Shown here: positions 53,437 through 64,000 of the stretch, one piece after another
Numbering within the stretch: position 1 is the stretch's first letter
Layout of the letters: each line of letters starts with the position of its first letter
The notes under the pieces: model-generated
What the model was told of the DNA's origin: nothing
Database searches by the model: none
What the model saw: only the letters and a program-made list of their open reading frames with translations
Program-made: the position numbers and the translations under genes
Assembly (NCBI GenBank): GCA_003439945.1
Contig: QVRM01002404.1
Coordinates: forward strand, 62,001 to 126,000
DNA from: Dermanyssus gallinae
Taxonomy: Eukaryota > Arthropoda > Arachnida > Mesostigmata > Dermanyssidae
Length of the DNA: 64,000 nt
Reading direction: 5' to 3'

Positions 53437-54770
53437 AATCTTCTGGAGGCCGTGCTATTTCAAATGGTCTTTGTGGTCTATGTTACAGTGCTACAGTTGA
53501 AGCAGGCAGTGCGATAAATGCAACGGTTATATCACTATCGCGATATTTGAACGAATCGCTAATCGTCACCAGGTTTTAATATCAACATTAGACTTTGCAT
53601 AAGAAGGAGAGCAGAAAAAAATGACTACGAGTCCAAGAGACAAAAACAGAAGTATCGTTTAAATGACTCGATGTATATGAGAGAGGGCCGGCACAGCCAG
53701 GCCAGTCGTAGTGTGTACTTACTGTGGTCTAGGAGATACCGAACTGGGCGAACTATATGTTGTGTTTCTATTGGGGTTATCTTCTCATATGTCACCACCA
53801 TTTAGTGCAAGCGCTGTGAGATTTTTGAGCTGTCAACACAGCGGGTTGAGCCGATTATGCTTTGTCTAAGCCACAAGCACAGTGAGCTAGAGCTGAGTTT
53901 GTTGAATTATCGCCACTAAATCGTTCACACAGTTGTTTTCTCACTGCTAAAGTTTACCCAGTTGACCGAATTTTTTATCCGATGTTCTCCTTTGTTTATA
54001 TATATATATATATATGTACTGTATCTGGGTAGAATGTCCATAGTGCTACACAAACACCATAACCTAGCATATATATATATATATTATACATATATATAAT
54101 GTCTAGTGACTTGGCTAAAACGCGTCATGCAATACTTATTGACTTTCACTTCACACCGGATACGCGACAAACCGAGTTTTTTTTGTGAGTTATTTTAGAT
54201 TACTACAATTATCTGGGGCGAGAAAGAATATACTTTCCACATAATTTGGCTCGTGGAGCAGTTCCCGCTATAATTTAAGCAGCAAAAAGCTTATGGGTGC
54301 CGTTTCTGGTCTGAATTCATAGCTCGATAGTGGCGATAACATGTAATATCCATTCAGTTAATGCCTAAACATTCGTAATCAATATGCAATTTTAAATAGA
54401 TAGATTCGAGATTTTGCCTTGCACCCCCTGCGTTCCATACGTATTACAAACCTTGTTAGGTTTAAATGATGAATTAATAAATAAACGAGTGGTGCATGCG
54501 ATGAACGTGTTTCCGCGCTACACTTGCTAGTGAGACGCTTGTTGTGAACATGTTTCATGAAGATATCGCGGTGTGGCGGATATTCAATGCTCGCTTTAGT
54601 AATTTAGCTAAGTGATTATAATATGGGTATCCAACCAGCTTTTCTGAATGGAGTCACCTGAAACAGGTATAGGTAGATCTATCTGTAATCTTACATTGAG
54701 TAGCCGTGGTTGGCGTTTGGTGGGCTTACATAAAGTCCAGATGTACAAAGACGTTACTTTTCGTATTCAC
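51481..54770. other. Non-coding; microsatellites only
   Basis: TA arrays at 52190-52245, 53396-53430, 53997-54015 and 54070-54098; CT runs at 52400-52460; GAT tract 52770-52815; TTG/CTG tract 53025-53130. Open frames in the TTG tract are repeat translations. An S2-like body fragment lies near 51762-51800. Confidence 0.55.
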
Positions 54771-54785
54771 AGATGGAGATCTAGT

Positions 54786-54829
54786 CCTATGGAATCTTGG
54801 CTGAGAGTCAGCCGAGAAAGTATTTTTTT
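54786..54829 (+). mobile_element. Minimal S1 SINE 3' tail (44 bp) with 15-bp duplication
   Basis: Only the last 44 bases of S1 are present (ttggctgagagtcagcc and tattttttt). The insertion is bracketed by agatggagatctagt at 54771-54785 and 54830-54844, an exact duplication. Confidence 0.85.
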
Positions 54830-54903
54830 AGATGGAGATCTAGTACAGACAGAAGCATGGTAGATCATGCGTATGCGTGGTAGATTAGTGACTAACGTGG
54901 TTT

Positions 54904-55000
54904 TTGCTGTTTGTTTGTGATGTTGTTGTTATTGTTGGTGTTGTTGTTGTTGTTGTTGTTGTTGCTGCTGCTGTTGCTGTTGTTGTTGATGTTGTGGTCG
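54904..55000. repeat. (TTG)n tract
   Basis: Interrupted TTG/CTG repeat just upstream of the Gln-rich gene. Confidence 0.9.
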
Positions 55001-55058
55001 GGGGCTCACAACCGCAGATTTCAGATGTGAGAATGACGATTATGGTGATCGTGAATGG

Positions 55059-55229
55059 ATGTCGTCGCGGCTGCTCCAGCCCCAGCTGGCATCGCGTTTT
55101 GAAGGTCAAGGAGCACTTCTGCTTCTGCTACTGCTGCTGCTGTTGCCGGCCGTATCGAGCGGCATCGAGGACGACTTCGAAACTTGCGCGAGTCTTCTAG
55201 CTTTAGCCCGACTCGCTCTTCAGGCTTAA
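55059..55229 (+). CDS. Small ORF with hydrophobic leader, possible uORF
   Basis: ATG at 55059 starts a 56-codon frame: MSSRLLQPQLASRFEGQG, then about ten leucines, LPAVSSG (a plausible signal-peptidase site), then IEDDFETCASLLAL and more to TAA at 55227-55229. It ends 33 bases before the ATG of the Gln-rich exon, in a different frame role, so it could be an upstream ORF of that transcript. The leucines come from a CTG/CTT-rich tract, so chance is a real alternative. Confidence 0.3.
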   Translation: MSSRLLQPQLASRFEGQGALLLLLLLLLLPAVSSGIEDDFETCASLLALARLALQA

Positions 55230-55262
55230 GGGCGGCGCGGGCCGTCGGGGCCTGGGGTGACC

Positions 55263-56492
55263 ATGCCCCGGCCCTTGCCCGCGCTGCCGGGCGCCCCGGA
55301 GGCGCCGGAGCGCGAACGGCCCAATTCAGCCGCCTCCAATGCGTCCCATCCCAAGGAGTACAGGATGATGGCGCTTCAGCAGATCCGCAACAGCCTCAAG
55401 CCGTTCGCCAACCAGCAGGAGCAGCTGCAGCTGCATCATCTGCAGTGTGCTGGCCACCTGCAGGCGGCGGCGGCGGCAGCGGCTGCTGGATCTGCTCTGC
55501 CGCATCCGAGTCAGCAGCAGCAACAACAACAGCAACAGCAACAACAACAGCAGCATCTAACGGCCCCATCTTCGCCACTACCTCAGTTACAGCAGCAGCA
55601 GCAGCAACCTCAACAACAACACCTGCAGCAGCTGCAGCAACAGCAGCCGCCGCAGTCGGCACCGCAGTTGGTCCTTAAGCGAAGCGAAATGAGCCCCGCG
55701 TCATCGACTGCGTCCGAGTCTAGCTACGGCTATTCGGCATTTAACGCGTTGCCGCCGAAAGCACCCAGCCGACCGCCGGTAAGCGAAGCGAGAGTACTTG
55801 ACCACCATATATATATATATATATACATACATACATAAGATACCGTATGAATACAGAGTTTTTGGGGGGGGGGCAATGCACTGCAGTGCACTGCCATGCC
55901 AGTTGATTAGATCCAATTGCATCCGTTCGAAGCTCATCGTAACTCAAATGATCTGCTCGTCGCTGGTGTCGGCCATGTTGTATTGTTGTACGGTATGTTG
56001 TTTTGGACCATTGCCATGCGTCGTCGTGCATGCCTGTGTGTGTGTGTGTGCTACAGGAGATTGTCCAGCGATCGCAGTCGTGCGGGGGACCCCGCAAGCC
56101 ACCTGCACGGCTTCCGCCCGAGCACCCTCCAGGCGGCCATCCGGCGTCGGCGGCGTCGTCGTCATCACCATCATCATCATCGTCAGCGTCGCAGCAGCAG
56201 CGCAGCAACAGCAGGCGGGGATCGACGAACGTCTGTCGAGTCTCACGAATGGGGCCGTGGCCCTGCGGCAGCAGAGAGCGGCCAACCAGAGTGCCCTGCT
56301 CGGCCTGAAGGCGCTGCGGCTGGCCGCCGCGACCCCCGATCCGACCGGGACGCCGCTCTGGGAGAAGTTGCCCGTTGTCGCCGTGTCGGGATGTCCGGCC
56401 ACGACGTCGACGAGCAGCGCTAACAGCGCCGCCAGCGATAGCGGCGTCGAATCGTCGCCGTCGCTGCGAAGTATTCTGCCTGATCCTCCAAG
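55263..56492 (+). CDS. Start of a Gln-rich host gene, LATS/Warts-like motif (partial)
   Basis: Exon 1: ATG 55263 to donor CCG|GTAAGC at 55778, 172 codons, phase 0. Residues about 37-52 read MALQQIRNSLKPFANQ, close to the first conserved N-terminal region of LATS kinases (ALQEIRNSLLPFANE in human LATS1, from memory). Then follow poly-Ala, three poly-Gln blocks, and SPASSTASESSYGYS with a Pro-rich end. Exon 2 ends at donor AG|GTGAGC after SDSGVESSPSLRSILPDPP (56492). Its start is ambiguous: acceptor CTACAG at 56056 is strong but gives a frame that stops at 56308, while weaker acceptors at 56205, 56211 and 56214 put exon 2 in the coding-looking frame (QAGIDERLSSLTNGAV). LATS kinases restrain Yorkie/YAP in the Hippo pathway. 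No kinase or UBA domain is inside the window, so the family call is tentative. Confidence 0.55.
55807..55826. repeat. (TA)n in the first intron of the Gln-rich gene
   Basis: Short TA run about 30 bases after the donor. Confidence 0.85.
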
Positions 56493-56549
56493 GTGAGCCA
56501 GATTCAAGACCAAGGTATATAGGTATGTAGGTACATAGGTGGGCAGTTG

Positions 56550-56850
56550 GTGGTCGAGCCGCCCGGGGCCGGGCGTGCGTGCGTGCTGCAGTATCGCGTG
56601 CGTGCGTGCTGCAGTATCGCGTGCGTGCGTGCTGCAGTATCGCGTGCGTGCGTGCTGCAGTATCGCGTGCCTGCGCCTTGCGACCGGAGCAGACACATAG
56701 TAGGTAGGTGTACGGGTTCGATCCCCGCCGCTGCACAATTGCTTGCGTGACGGGTCGTCGGCCTTACGAGCCGATGCGAAAGCAATTCCGACGTAGACGA
56801 TAAATCCGTTGGCTGAAAGTCAGGCTACCTGAAAAAAGGTTCTAGTTAGA
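56550..56850 (+). mobile_element. tRNA-derived SINE, family S1, copy 4, with internal expansion
   Basis: S1 head GGTCGAGCCGCCCGGGGCC, box B GGTTCGATCCCC, tail ttggctgaaagtcaggc. Flanked by tgggcagttg (56540-56549 and 56851-56860). A 23-bp unit is repeated four times near the head (56573-56664). It lies 57 bases after the donor at 56492. Confidence 0.8.
56573..56664. repeat. 23-bp tandem repeat x4 inside an S1 SINE
   Basis: Four identical copies of a unit beginning gcgtgcgtgcgt and ending gctgcagtatc. Confidence 0.95.
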
Positions 56851-56860
56851 TGGGCAGTTG

Positions 56861-59639
56861 AGTGCTACGATCGTCCTTTCCTTCATCTTCTGTAGGTGTT
56901 TTTTTCTGTTCTCCCTTGTTCTCCTACATGTAGAAAACTTCCGTATTTCTCTATTTCTACAGCAAGTTCAAAACATCTTGTTCAATCTATTGCATCCCCT
57001 TTCCTCCGCCTATAAAGTTGACGTTTTTTTGACGGCCCTGTTGATTCCATTATTTTCTTCTGTATCATATTGCTCTTCGAAAATTGGTCCTTTTATCTTG
57101 CCTAATTTCATTTTTCTCGCTCTCTTCCGGATGCCACTGCATTATTGGAATCCCACTGCCTCGTTTGGTTCCTATTCTGTTTTATGTTATTGTACTTTTA
57201 AGTGTGGCTGCTAAATAAGGAAAACAAACATTAAGTGCAGAAATTATTCCGCATTGTACTGTAGATTATATGCAATTGCACAATTGGGCTACTCAGTTAG
57301 TTGGCGACTCTTTTGCCAGACAGGAATGACTAAGCATTTTAAAATTAGTCTCGGCTAGCCATGGTACCATAAAGGATTATAGATTTATCGCTTAAAAGCT
57401 TGAACATTTATCGAACGTACATTGAACAGTACCGCGTTCCGTTTGTTTGTGAAATCAATTGTTAGAGCGAATTCTGACCTCAACGAATGACTGGCGAACC
57501 AGATTTCTAAAGGAATGTGAGCGTTCTGGGAAGCCGTAGAGGGTGGGATCAACGATAAACTCGTTGAGGTTACAGATAGCCATCTCATTGTATTATTTCT
57601 GGCTTATATGCATTATGTGGTGCTTATATGCATTCTGTGGTGATTTTGACATTCCTGAAAGTAAGACCATTCATCTGAGATATTCCCAGTACTCGAAGCC
57701 TACATTTCGCATATTCCTTCATCCCGATCATGCATTTAGTATTTTACATAAACGGCGATTTAGGGCGAGAAATTAGAACATTTGTACTGGCTCTAGATTG
57801 GATTGCGCTGATTAAAGTATGAGTTAAATAATCGAGACAATAATGTCTCTTCAAATCTCTTCAAATTGGAAGTCAATCTTTGTAGTTTCAATCAGCGAGT
57901 GAGAGTGGCTAACTCGATGATCCTCGACTTTTGTTAGACGTTTGCGGGCAAACCTTTTATTTATCAGGAAAGCGGTGAAGCAGGGACCACCTTGTGGGGG
58001 AAGGGTGTGGCTCTCTCTTGAGTTTCCTATGTATTTAGAGTTATCTAGAACAGAAATGGAACGCCCATTTAACAAAAGTGGGCTGATTGCTTTGATGTGT
58101 CCTCATACACCTCATAGCGATTATTATGAAATAGTTAGGCGACAGTCCACTTAGTGGCTTCTGACATTACTCTGCAGCATTGCTAACACATCGTTATCCC
58201 ATCGTGCAATATCGGCACAACTGTCGGATGCCAACACCTTGCATAAGAGTGTGCGTCTGGGTACAGCATATTGATTGATAGTCGTGCGCGGCCCTCGTAC
58301 GGGAAAATCCAGTTCATCAAAGCTACTGTTATATACAGTCAGTCATCTACTATCGTACCAGTAAATCCGAAAATGTGTCTTCGGCCACTGTAGTATCTAG
58401 CGAATTGTCGTGGTCTCGCTCCTCGGGCTGTCAATCAGTTGGTTGCCTCGTTTAGCAAAGATCCAGCAAAGAACCAATGATGGTGGTTTGTTTTTCTCTA
58501 TCTTTGTTTGCGTAGTGGAGTTAGTTCAACGGGATGCCTGTACGCAAAGCTCTGGCTTGAATTGTCGACGTGAATGATGAGCGAAGGGTCATAGACTCGA
58601 CATTGTTGAGGGTGATGTCCACTATCTTTCTGTTTAGCTTCGCAAGTACATGAGGGCGCTCGTCATGACATTGGAACGCAGCCAGCTCTTGGGCTTTTAC
58701 TCAGCAGCACTCGACGGATGTCAGGCATTCCCACCGGTAAAATTGCATCATAGTTGGCACGGATGGGGATTGCTTTGGTATTCGCCCATTCGTTTCGAAT
58801 GTTCCCTTTTATTCGTTTAGCGGTGCTGCTGTGGGATGTCCCCTAGTTAATCTTGCGGTGAACTCTTGCATGGCAAATTAGACTTTCTAGTACACATTTT
58901 CTTGTGTTGCGTTTTTATTGCTCATAACTTCGTTTGCTGTTAGATTGCTATCTTTAACATTCCTTTATATATTAGCGAATTAGTTAATATAGTACTTCAC
59001 CGTCGCTTCTGCGTCGGACATTGTTGGCACAGAGTGTCTGTTAGCTATGAAGTTGCGCGCTACTGTGTTTATTGAAATTAGGCATACTATACGTCACGTT
59101 AACAGTCGAACCTTACCGGTGAAAGATCTCTCGCCAATTTCTCTCAGCTTTTAATGGTCGGGTCTATTGCGAAGCCTCATCCATCGCTGTGTATTCGCAT
59201 CATTGCTAGAACGACGAGACAGCCTGGTCCGAGGTTGCACGGACCGAAACCACACACACATACGTATGAACAAATGTATCTGTTGTTAACATCGTCCTTC
59301 TCGTTGACAAAACAGGACTTTCTGACTTAGTATGTATTTCAATACCGCGTACTGAGCCGTCTCACGTGTTGCAGCCAAACAGCGCTTGTTGTATTGATTC
59401 AGCCTCGTGGCAATCTGGCGTGTTGGCTATGGTTCACTGGTAGCTATAGTATTTATCATGTGGGCGCAATATTTGCAGACACAGGAGTTGCTTGATAGTG
59501 AGCCGTCTACTCAGATTGGTTTGTATGGCAGCCAAAAAAAGCATATGCGCACTGCCGTTGATTAATTAAGGAATCCTTTTAGCCGATTCAGAGTGTCCCT
59601 TAACCGCGGCTACGTTGCTTCACGTCCAGCTGATTAAGC
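56861..59639. other. Probably intronic; no recognisable exon
   Basis: Unique, moderately AT-rich sequence. I found no convincing exon with splice sites and no repeat of note. Confidence 0.5.
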
Positions 59640-60009
59640 CAGGCGCTGTAGCGGCAGACGAGCGTGGCCAGCACGATGCTCGGCCAGGTGACGTGTTCTG
59701 GTTCTCCTCTACCGTACGGCGTTCAACAGGAAAGAGTTACTGATAATATAAGGCTGACCGCATTCTTCGTGAAGCTTCCTCTCCACCTCTTTGCGTCTCG
59801 TTGTTTCCTCTCGTCGGCTGATGTGGGCAAAAATATGCCGTGGCCATCGAATCTGCACTGGTGACAGACTGTATATATATATATATATATATATACGTGA
59901 TGCCTGCGTCTCGATTATATATTTGCCCTTACTGCCACCACTACGATTATCTACTACCAACAAAATTATCAACGTATCGGCGGAGGTCGAAAAGAGCTTT
60001 ACTGGCCAG

Positions 60010-60054
<45 letters not shown>

Positions 60055-61244
60055 ACAAACAAATATATATCCAGTCGTTCATACCTATACATTTTAACCA
60101 ACAATGTTTTTGGTTACTTTCCAAGAAAAACTAGCTTGAACGTCATCCCTGTTGCCAACAAAATGCGCATAGTATCACGGAGGTATGCAGTAAAGAATTC
60201 GGAGGGGCGGGCTGGGGGCAATGGTCGAGCTGACAGAATTGTAAATAAAAATACCAAATTTTTGTACTAAGAGCCAGCATTCATGGGCAACGGCTGCAAC
60301 AACGAAACAACTCAATAGGACTCAATTGGATGTGCAACAATAAATGGCATACAATGCCGTTTTGTAATCTTTTGGGTGATCTGTATTACCGTATTTGTTT
60401 CGTTAAGTCCTTGAGGGGGTGCACTTGAACTGAGCCTGCTCAGCATCTTCTCGCGGTCTCACGAACGACGAGTGAGCCTTCCGCCAAATGACCGGAGGCG
60501 TCAACGTGCCCCCATGATGTGATCCTCTAACGTGCTTGTACGCACGCATAAAGTCCTGGTGATCTTTGTTTGTGTGGCAGGGCAAACAGGATATTTCGTA
60601 ATAAGGTGTCTCTTACAACAACAACAACCGCAGCAAAAACAATAACTGCAGCAATGCGATAGGTGAGAATACAGTCGAGTACCTGTTAAGGAGTTGAACC
60701 CAGTTGATAATCGTTCTGGATCTGGGTTGCGGTGGCCATTTCAAAAAAGGCACCCACATGGCGTGCTACAAGCCGATGTCGACTAACAGACAGAGCGTGA
60801 AGATGCTCATCACTAAGAAACAAGATGTTGATTATATCAAGAATAATAATAATATAATTGTACTAATCATTATCATAATCATAGTATGTGTTGTAATTGC
60901 ATTGCATTTGACCATATGAAGTAAATTCAAGTTGCATTGTAAACACATTTCCGCAATTGCTCATGACGGTATGATAATGGACGAAATAGACATGATATAT
61001 TCTTGAAAACCGCTACACTGCAGGAAGTTGCTGCATGGCGTGCATACGAGCACACCGTGCTCGACACGTCCTGCACGAAGCTAGTCTATGGCAACACTCT
61101 GCAGCAGTATATTCCATTGTCGTTGTTGCTGTTGCTGTCGCTGCTACCGGAATTGGTCTGATTGTTGGCTGTCTGGTCGTACAGTAGAAAGAGGTTGCTG
61201 ATCGTTCGTGGTTATAGCAGCAGCCGCAGTAGTAGTAGTTAGTT
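59640..61244. other. Non-coding; microsatellites
   Basis: TA arrays at 59872-59896 and 60014-60052, a short AAC tract near 60617-60630. No supported gene. Confidence 0.5.
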
Positions 61245-61258
61245 GTAGTAATAATAGT

Positions 61259-61289
61259 TGGCTGGGGGTCAGCCGAAAAGTATTTTTTA
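61259..61289 (+). mobile_element. Minimal S1 SINE 3' tail (31 bp) with 14-bp duplication
   Basis: tggctgggggtcagccg followed by aaaagtatttttta-type tail. gtagtaataatagt occurs directly at 61245-61258 and 61290-61303. The target is TAG/TAA-rich, so part of the match could be repeat, but the order of bases is the same on both sides. Confidence 0.7.
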
Positions 61290-61303
61290 GTAGTAATAAT
61301 AGT

Positions 61304-62840
61304 AGTAGTAGTAGAAGTACTAGGTGAAGTTGTCGAAGTGCCAGCGACGTTTCCCACTTTGACAGTGAGTCGTCGTCGTCGTCGTCGTCCTGTCATCGTC
61401 ATCATCACCATGGTCATCGTAGCATTATTGTTGCTGCTGCTGCTGTCATTGTTGTTGTTGTTGCGGTTGTTGTCGTTGTTGTGCTACGACACCGTTAGCG
61501 TCCTCATCTCCATCCCGATGATGGGTAGCGTCCTCGTCGTGGTCGTCTGCGGCGAGAGCTGACTGCTGAGCTCTTTTCGATGTCCTGAGCCGCCAGCCCG
61601 CGCTCGGCTGGTGTTATGTGTCAATGCCGATGCTGCCACGGGCGGCATGTTCGGGCCGGACATTCCGGACATTCTCGACGCGCGTGAGTGCGCGAGCAGC
61701 GCCGTCCTCTGCGTGCCCGCGTGCAGGGTCGCGTCGCGCTACGGCCGAATCTGCCGAGCGGTCTAACTGCTGCTACTATTGTTGTTGTTGTTGTTGTTGC
61801 TGCTGTTGTTGTTGTTATTGTTGTTGATGTTGTTGTTGCTGCTGCTGCTTCTGTGGTTGGGTTTGTCGTCGACATCGTGATACCAGTCTTGCCACATCGC
61901 ATCAGCATTACCCATACCATTACCACCACCACCACAAGCAGTAGTACTTCAGATCTCGAGCTTGGCTGGTTGGTTAGTTGATTAGGTTCTGGTAAACTAG
62001 TGCTCTGGTGCAGCTGCCGGCGGTCGATGCTCGAGGCTCGAGGCGGCCCGGAGCTGTATGTGGTTGGTTGGTGTTCGCGCTTGTAGCATGCTGCTCGTAA
62101 TAGTCATGTAGTGAGCGTAGCTATTCGGCCAGCCATTACTACTGCTGCAGCAGCAGATGCAGCTACCGCCGGTATTATTATTATTATTATGATTGTTATG
62201 GCTATGATTATCACCACCATCAGCATCACCACCATCACCACGACCTCTACCTCTACCAGAACTAGCAGGGCTGCGATGATGTCTGCCGAGACGACAATGA
62301 TGATGCTTATGCTGATGGTGGCAGTGGTGGCGGTGGTGGCAATGACGAGGAGAAGGAAAAGGACGAAGAAGGCCTATCAGGACGTCGATGCAGCCTCGTA
62401 GCAGATGAAGTCGGCGGGCACGCTACCGCCGCCGCCGCTCGCTTGCTTGCTCTCTTGAGGCCCTCACCAGTTGTCGTCGGTGTCGTCGTCGTCGTTGCCA
62501 CCGCCACTGTAGGCGCAATAGGCTTGTATTGCTCCCTCCCGGTAGTCTGCGATGTTGTCCGCTGCGTGACGAGCATCGCGCCAGCCCTCTTTCTCTCTCT
62601 CGTTTTCCAGCTCTTTTCCTCTCTCTATCTATCTATCTCTCTCTTGCGTTCTCTTTTCCTCTTTCCACAACTATCACTATCGATTGCGTGCATTTTTCTC
62701 ATGCCCGATGCGACGGGCCGCGCAGCAGACATCTCGTGCATGCATACGTGCCGTTGCAGCAGCAGCAGCAGCAGCACTGAGAGCTTGTTCTCTAGCCACA
62801 GCAGCAGCAACAGCTAATGCTGCTGCTGCTGAGTAGAGAA
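61304..62840. repeat. Trinucleotide-rich, GC-rich non-coding stretch
   Basis: CGT/TCG tract 61365-61395, TTG/CTG tracts 61430-61480 and 61780-61850, TTA tract 62172-62188, CAT/ACC tract 62205-62250, CT tract 62588-62660 and CAG tract 62755-62815. Interspersed GC-rich unique sequence (61560-61760, 62400-62560) could hide an exon, but no frame is convincing. Confidence 0.6.
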
Positions 62841-64000
62841 CAAGAAGAAATGCCGTGACGCTGCCCTCCGTGGTGGAGGTGGACCTTTCGCTGAGGTCCT
62901 TCCTTGAGCTGTCTGCTTCGTGTTCCTCTGCTCTAGCTTCGTTCTTCTTCGCGTTCGACCTTCTCGCCTCTTCCTCGTCCTGTGCGTGCTCTGTGCTCGT
63001 ACGCCTAACTAGCGACCCCGCGACTGCGAGGTAGACCTACCGGCTATCCTGTCGTCGTCACACGACGCCGAGTTTTCAGCCCGCCCGCGACAGTCAGCGA
63101 GCGACACTGAGCGTCGATGTCGGTGGATGTTCGGACGCTGACGCTGACGGTGAGAGAAAAACAACTGGTCTGCTGCTGCTGTTGCTGCTGCCGGACCTGC
63201 CTGTGGACCTAGAGACGGCTGGCTTCTTGTCGTGGTGCTGGTGGTGGTGGTGGCCCACCGATCTGCCTACAGGCTACGTTCCTACGGGCTAACCAAGCAA
63301 CCAACCAACCGTTAGGCAGGGAAACGGCTTTACGGGTCTTCTTGTCCTTCTGCCTTGAGTGCCGAGACACACTGCAGTGTTTGTCCTTTTCTTTTTCGCC
63401 TTCTTCTCTGGTTTGTGTTTAAGTGTACAGTGTGTGCAAGCCTAGGGCTTACTACTGCTGATGCTGCTGCTGCTGGCAGATCTGGAAGTGGTGGGGGTCG
63501 TCGCCGTTGCTGTTTCTGTGAAAACCCGTTAGGTTCTACTATTTCCCCATCATTATCATATGTTCCCATCATTTTCATCTTCATCATCATCGTCATCATC
63601 ATCATAATCATCATTAGTTCTTACAATCAATATACGGTTATCGGTCTACCCGGCTACCCGGCACACTCAGCCTCACCTCACCGACAAATACAAATCCAGC
63701 GTGCAAGAATCTTCGTGGAGCAGAAATCTTTGCCGCACTGGCCCTGTTGGTTGCAGGACGGCGGGCCGTGCTCTTGTCACGTCGAGTTTGCCGGCTTTTT
63801 CTCGACTCGTCCTCAACCTGCTTGTGTACTTTTGCTGCACCGGTGCTGCACCGGGTGACTGCCCCATCAGTACCACACTAATCATCGTCTTGTTCTGCTA
63901 CCAGAGAAACTCAACCACTTGCACGACTACAATAACGGCAGGATATTTACTGCTCGTTGCATTGGTTCGTTGTTGTGTCATTGTTGTTGTTGTTGTTGTT
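62841..64000. other. No recognisable gene; short repeats
   Basis: CTG tract near 63168-63190, GGT tract 63235-63255, ATC tract 63575-63605 and a TTG tract at the window end (63980-64000). Open frames on either strand have no recognised domain. Confidence 0.5.

Noticed and set aside
55184..55678. 164-codon ORF in an alternate frame of the Gln-rich exon
   Set aside because: Ala/Thr-rich shadow of the CAG/CAA repeats; the frame with the conserved motif and a consensus donor is the 55263 one.
55741..56738. 331- and 264-codon minus-strand ORFs
   Set aside because: Antisense to the coding-looking exon 2 and to the tandem repeat in the SINE, with no family similarity.

Overview
The window is eukaryotic nuclear DNA, most likely from a tick or another chelicerate. 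Two short secreted Kunitz-domain genes with a phase-1 intron after the signal-peptide exon fit a tick. So do the many non-LTR retrotransposon copies, the tRNA-derived SINEs, the dozens of (TA)n arrays and the long (CAG/CAA/TTG)n tracts. The organism call is inference; nothing here names a species. There are no bacterial operons, CRISPR arrays or convincing cellular tRNA genes.

Left part (1-36 kb) is a transposon graveyard around two host genes. Kunitz gene 1 has exons 3566-3689 and 4851-5041; Kunitz gene 2 has exons 22378-22486 and 23603-23841. Both are on the + strand with the same architecture. Around them lie a 1.64 kb Tc1 element whose transposase has one in-frame stop (10064-11700), a mariner-like relic, and an R1-like relic. 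Two copies of a LINE family called A here sit at 11820-14925 and 34747-36239. Family B has one long copy (31717-34492) and three fragments. Families C and D are Jockey/CR1-like and decayed. A 2.3 kb LTR-retroelement composite (17663-19963) has two inverted copies of the same gag/LTR material and sits inside a LINE-C copy. Target-site duplications could be read directly for LINE-A1, A2 and B2 and several SINEs, with a near-match for the LTR composite.

Middle part (37-44 kb) is dominated by trinucleotide and CT/GA tracts; long ORFs there are mostly homopolymer artefacts. Region 44-54 kb is non-coding with TA arrays and several SINEs, including a tandem duplication with a nested SINE.

Right part (55-64 kb) holds the start of a host gene on the + strand. 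A GC-rich exon (55263-55778) encodes Gln-rich protein with a motif like the N-terminal conserved region of LATS/Warts kinases. A second exon ends at a good donor at 56492. The rest of that gene would lie beyond the window or in exons I could not recognise. Downstream sequence looks intronic, with more SINE material and trinucleotide repeats.

I found no convincing undescribed multi-gene system. The best leads are the inverted LTR composite, the minimal SINE 3'-tail insertions, the shared loss of the SDH aspartate in two LINE endonucleases, the near-intact Tc1 element, and the LATS-like exon with ambiguous downstream splicing.
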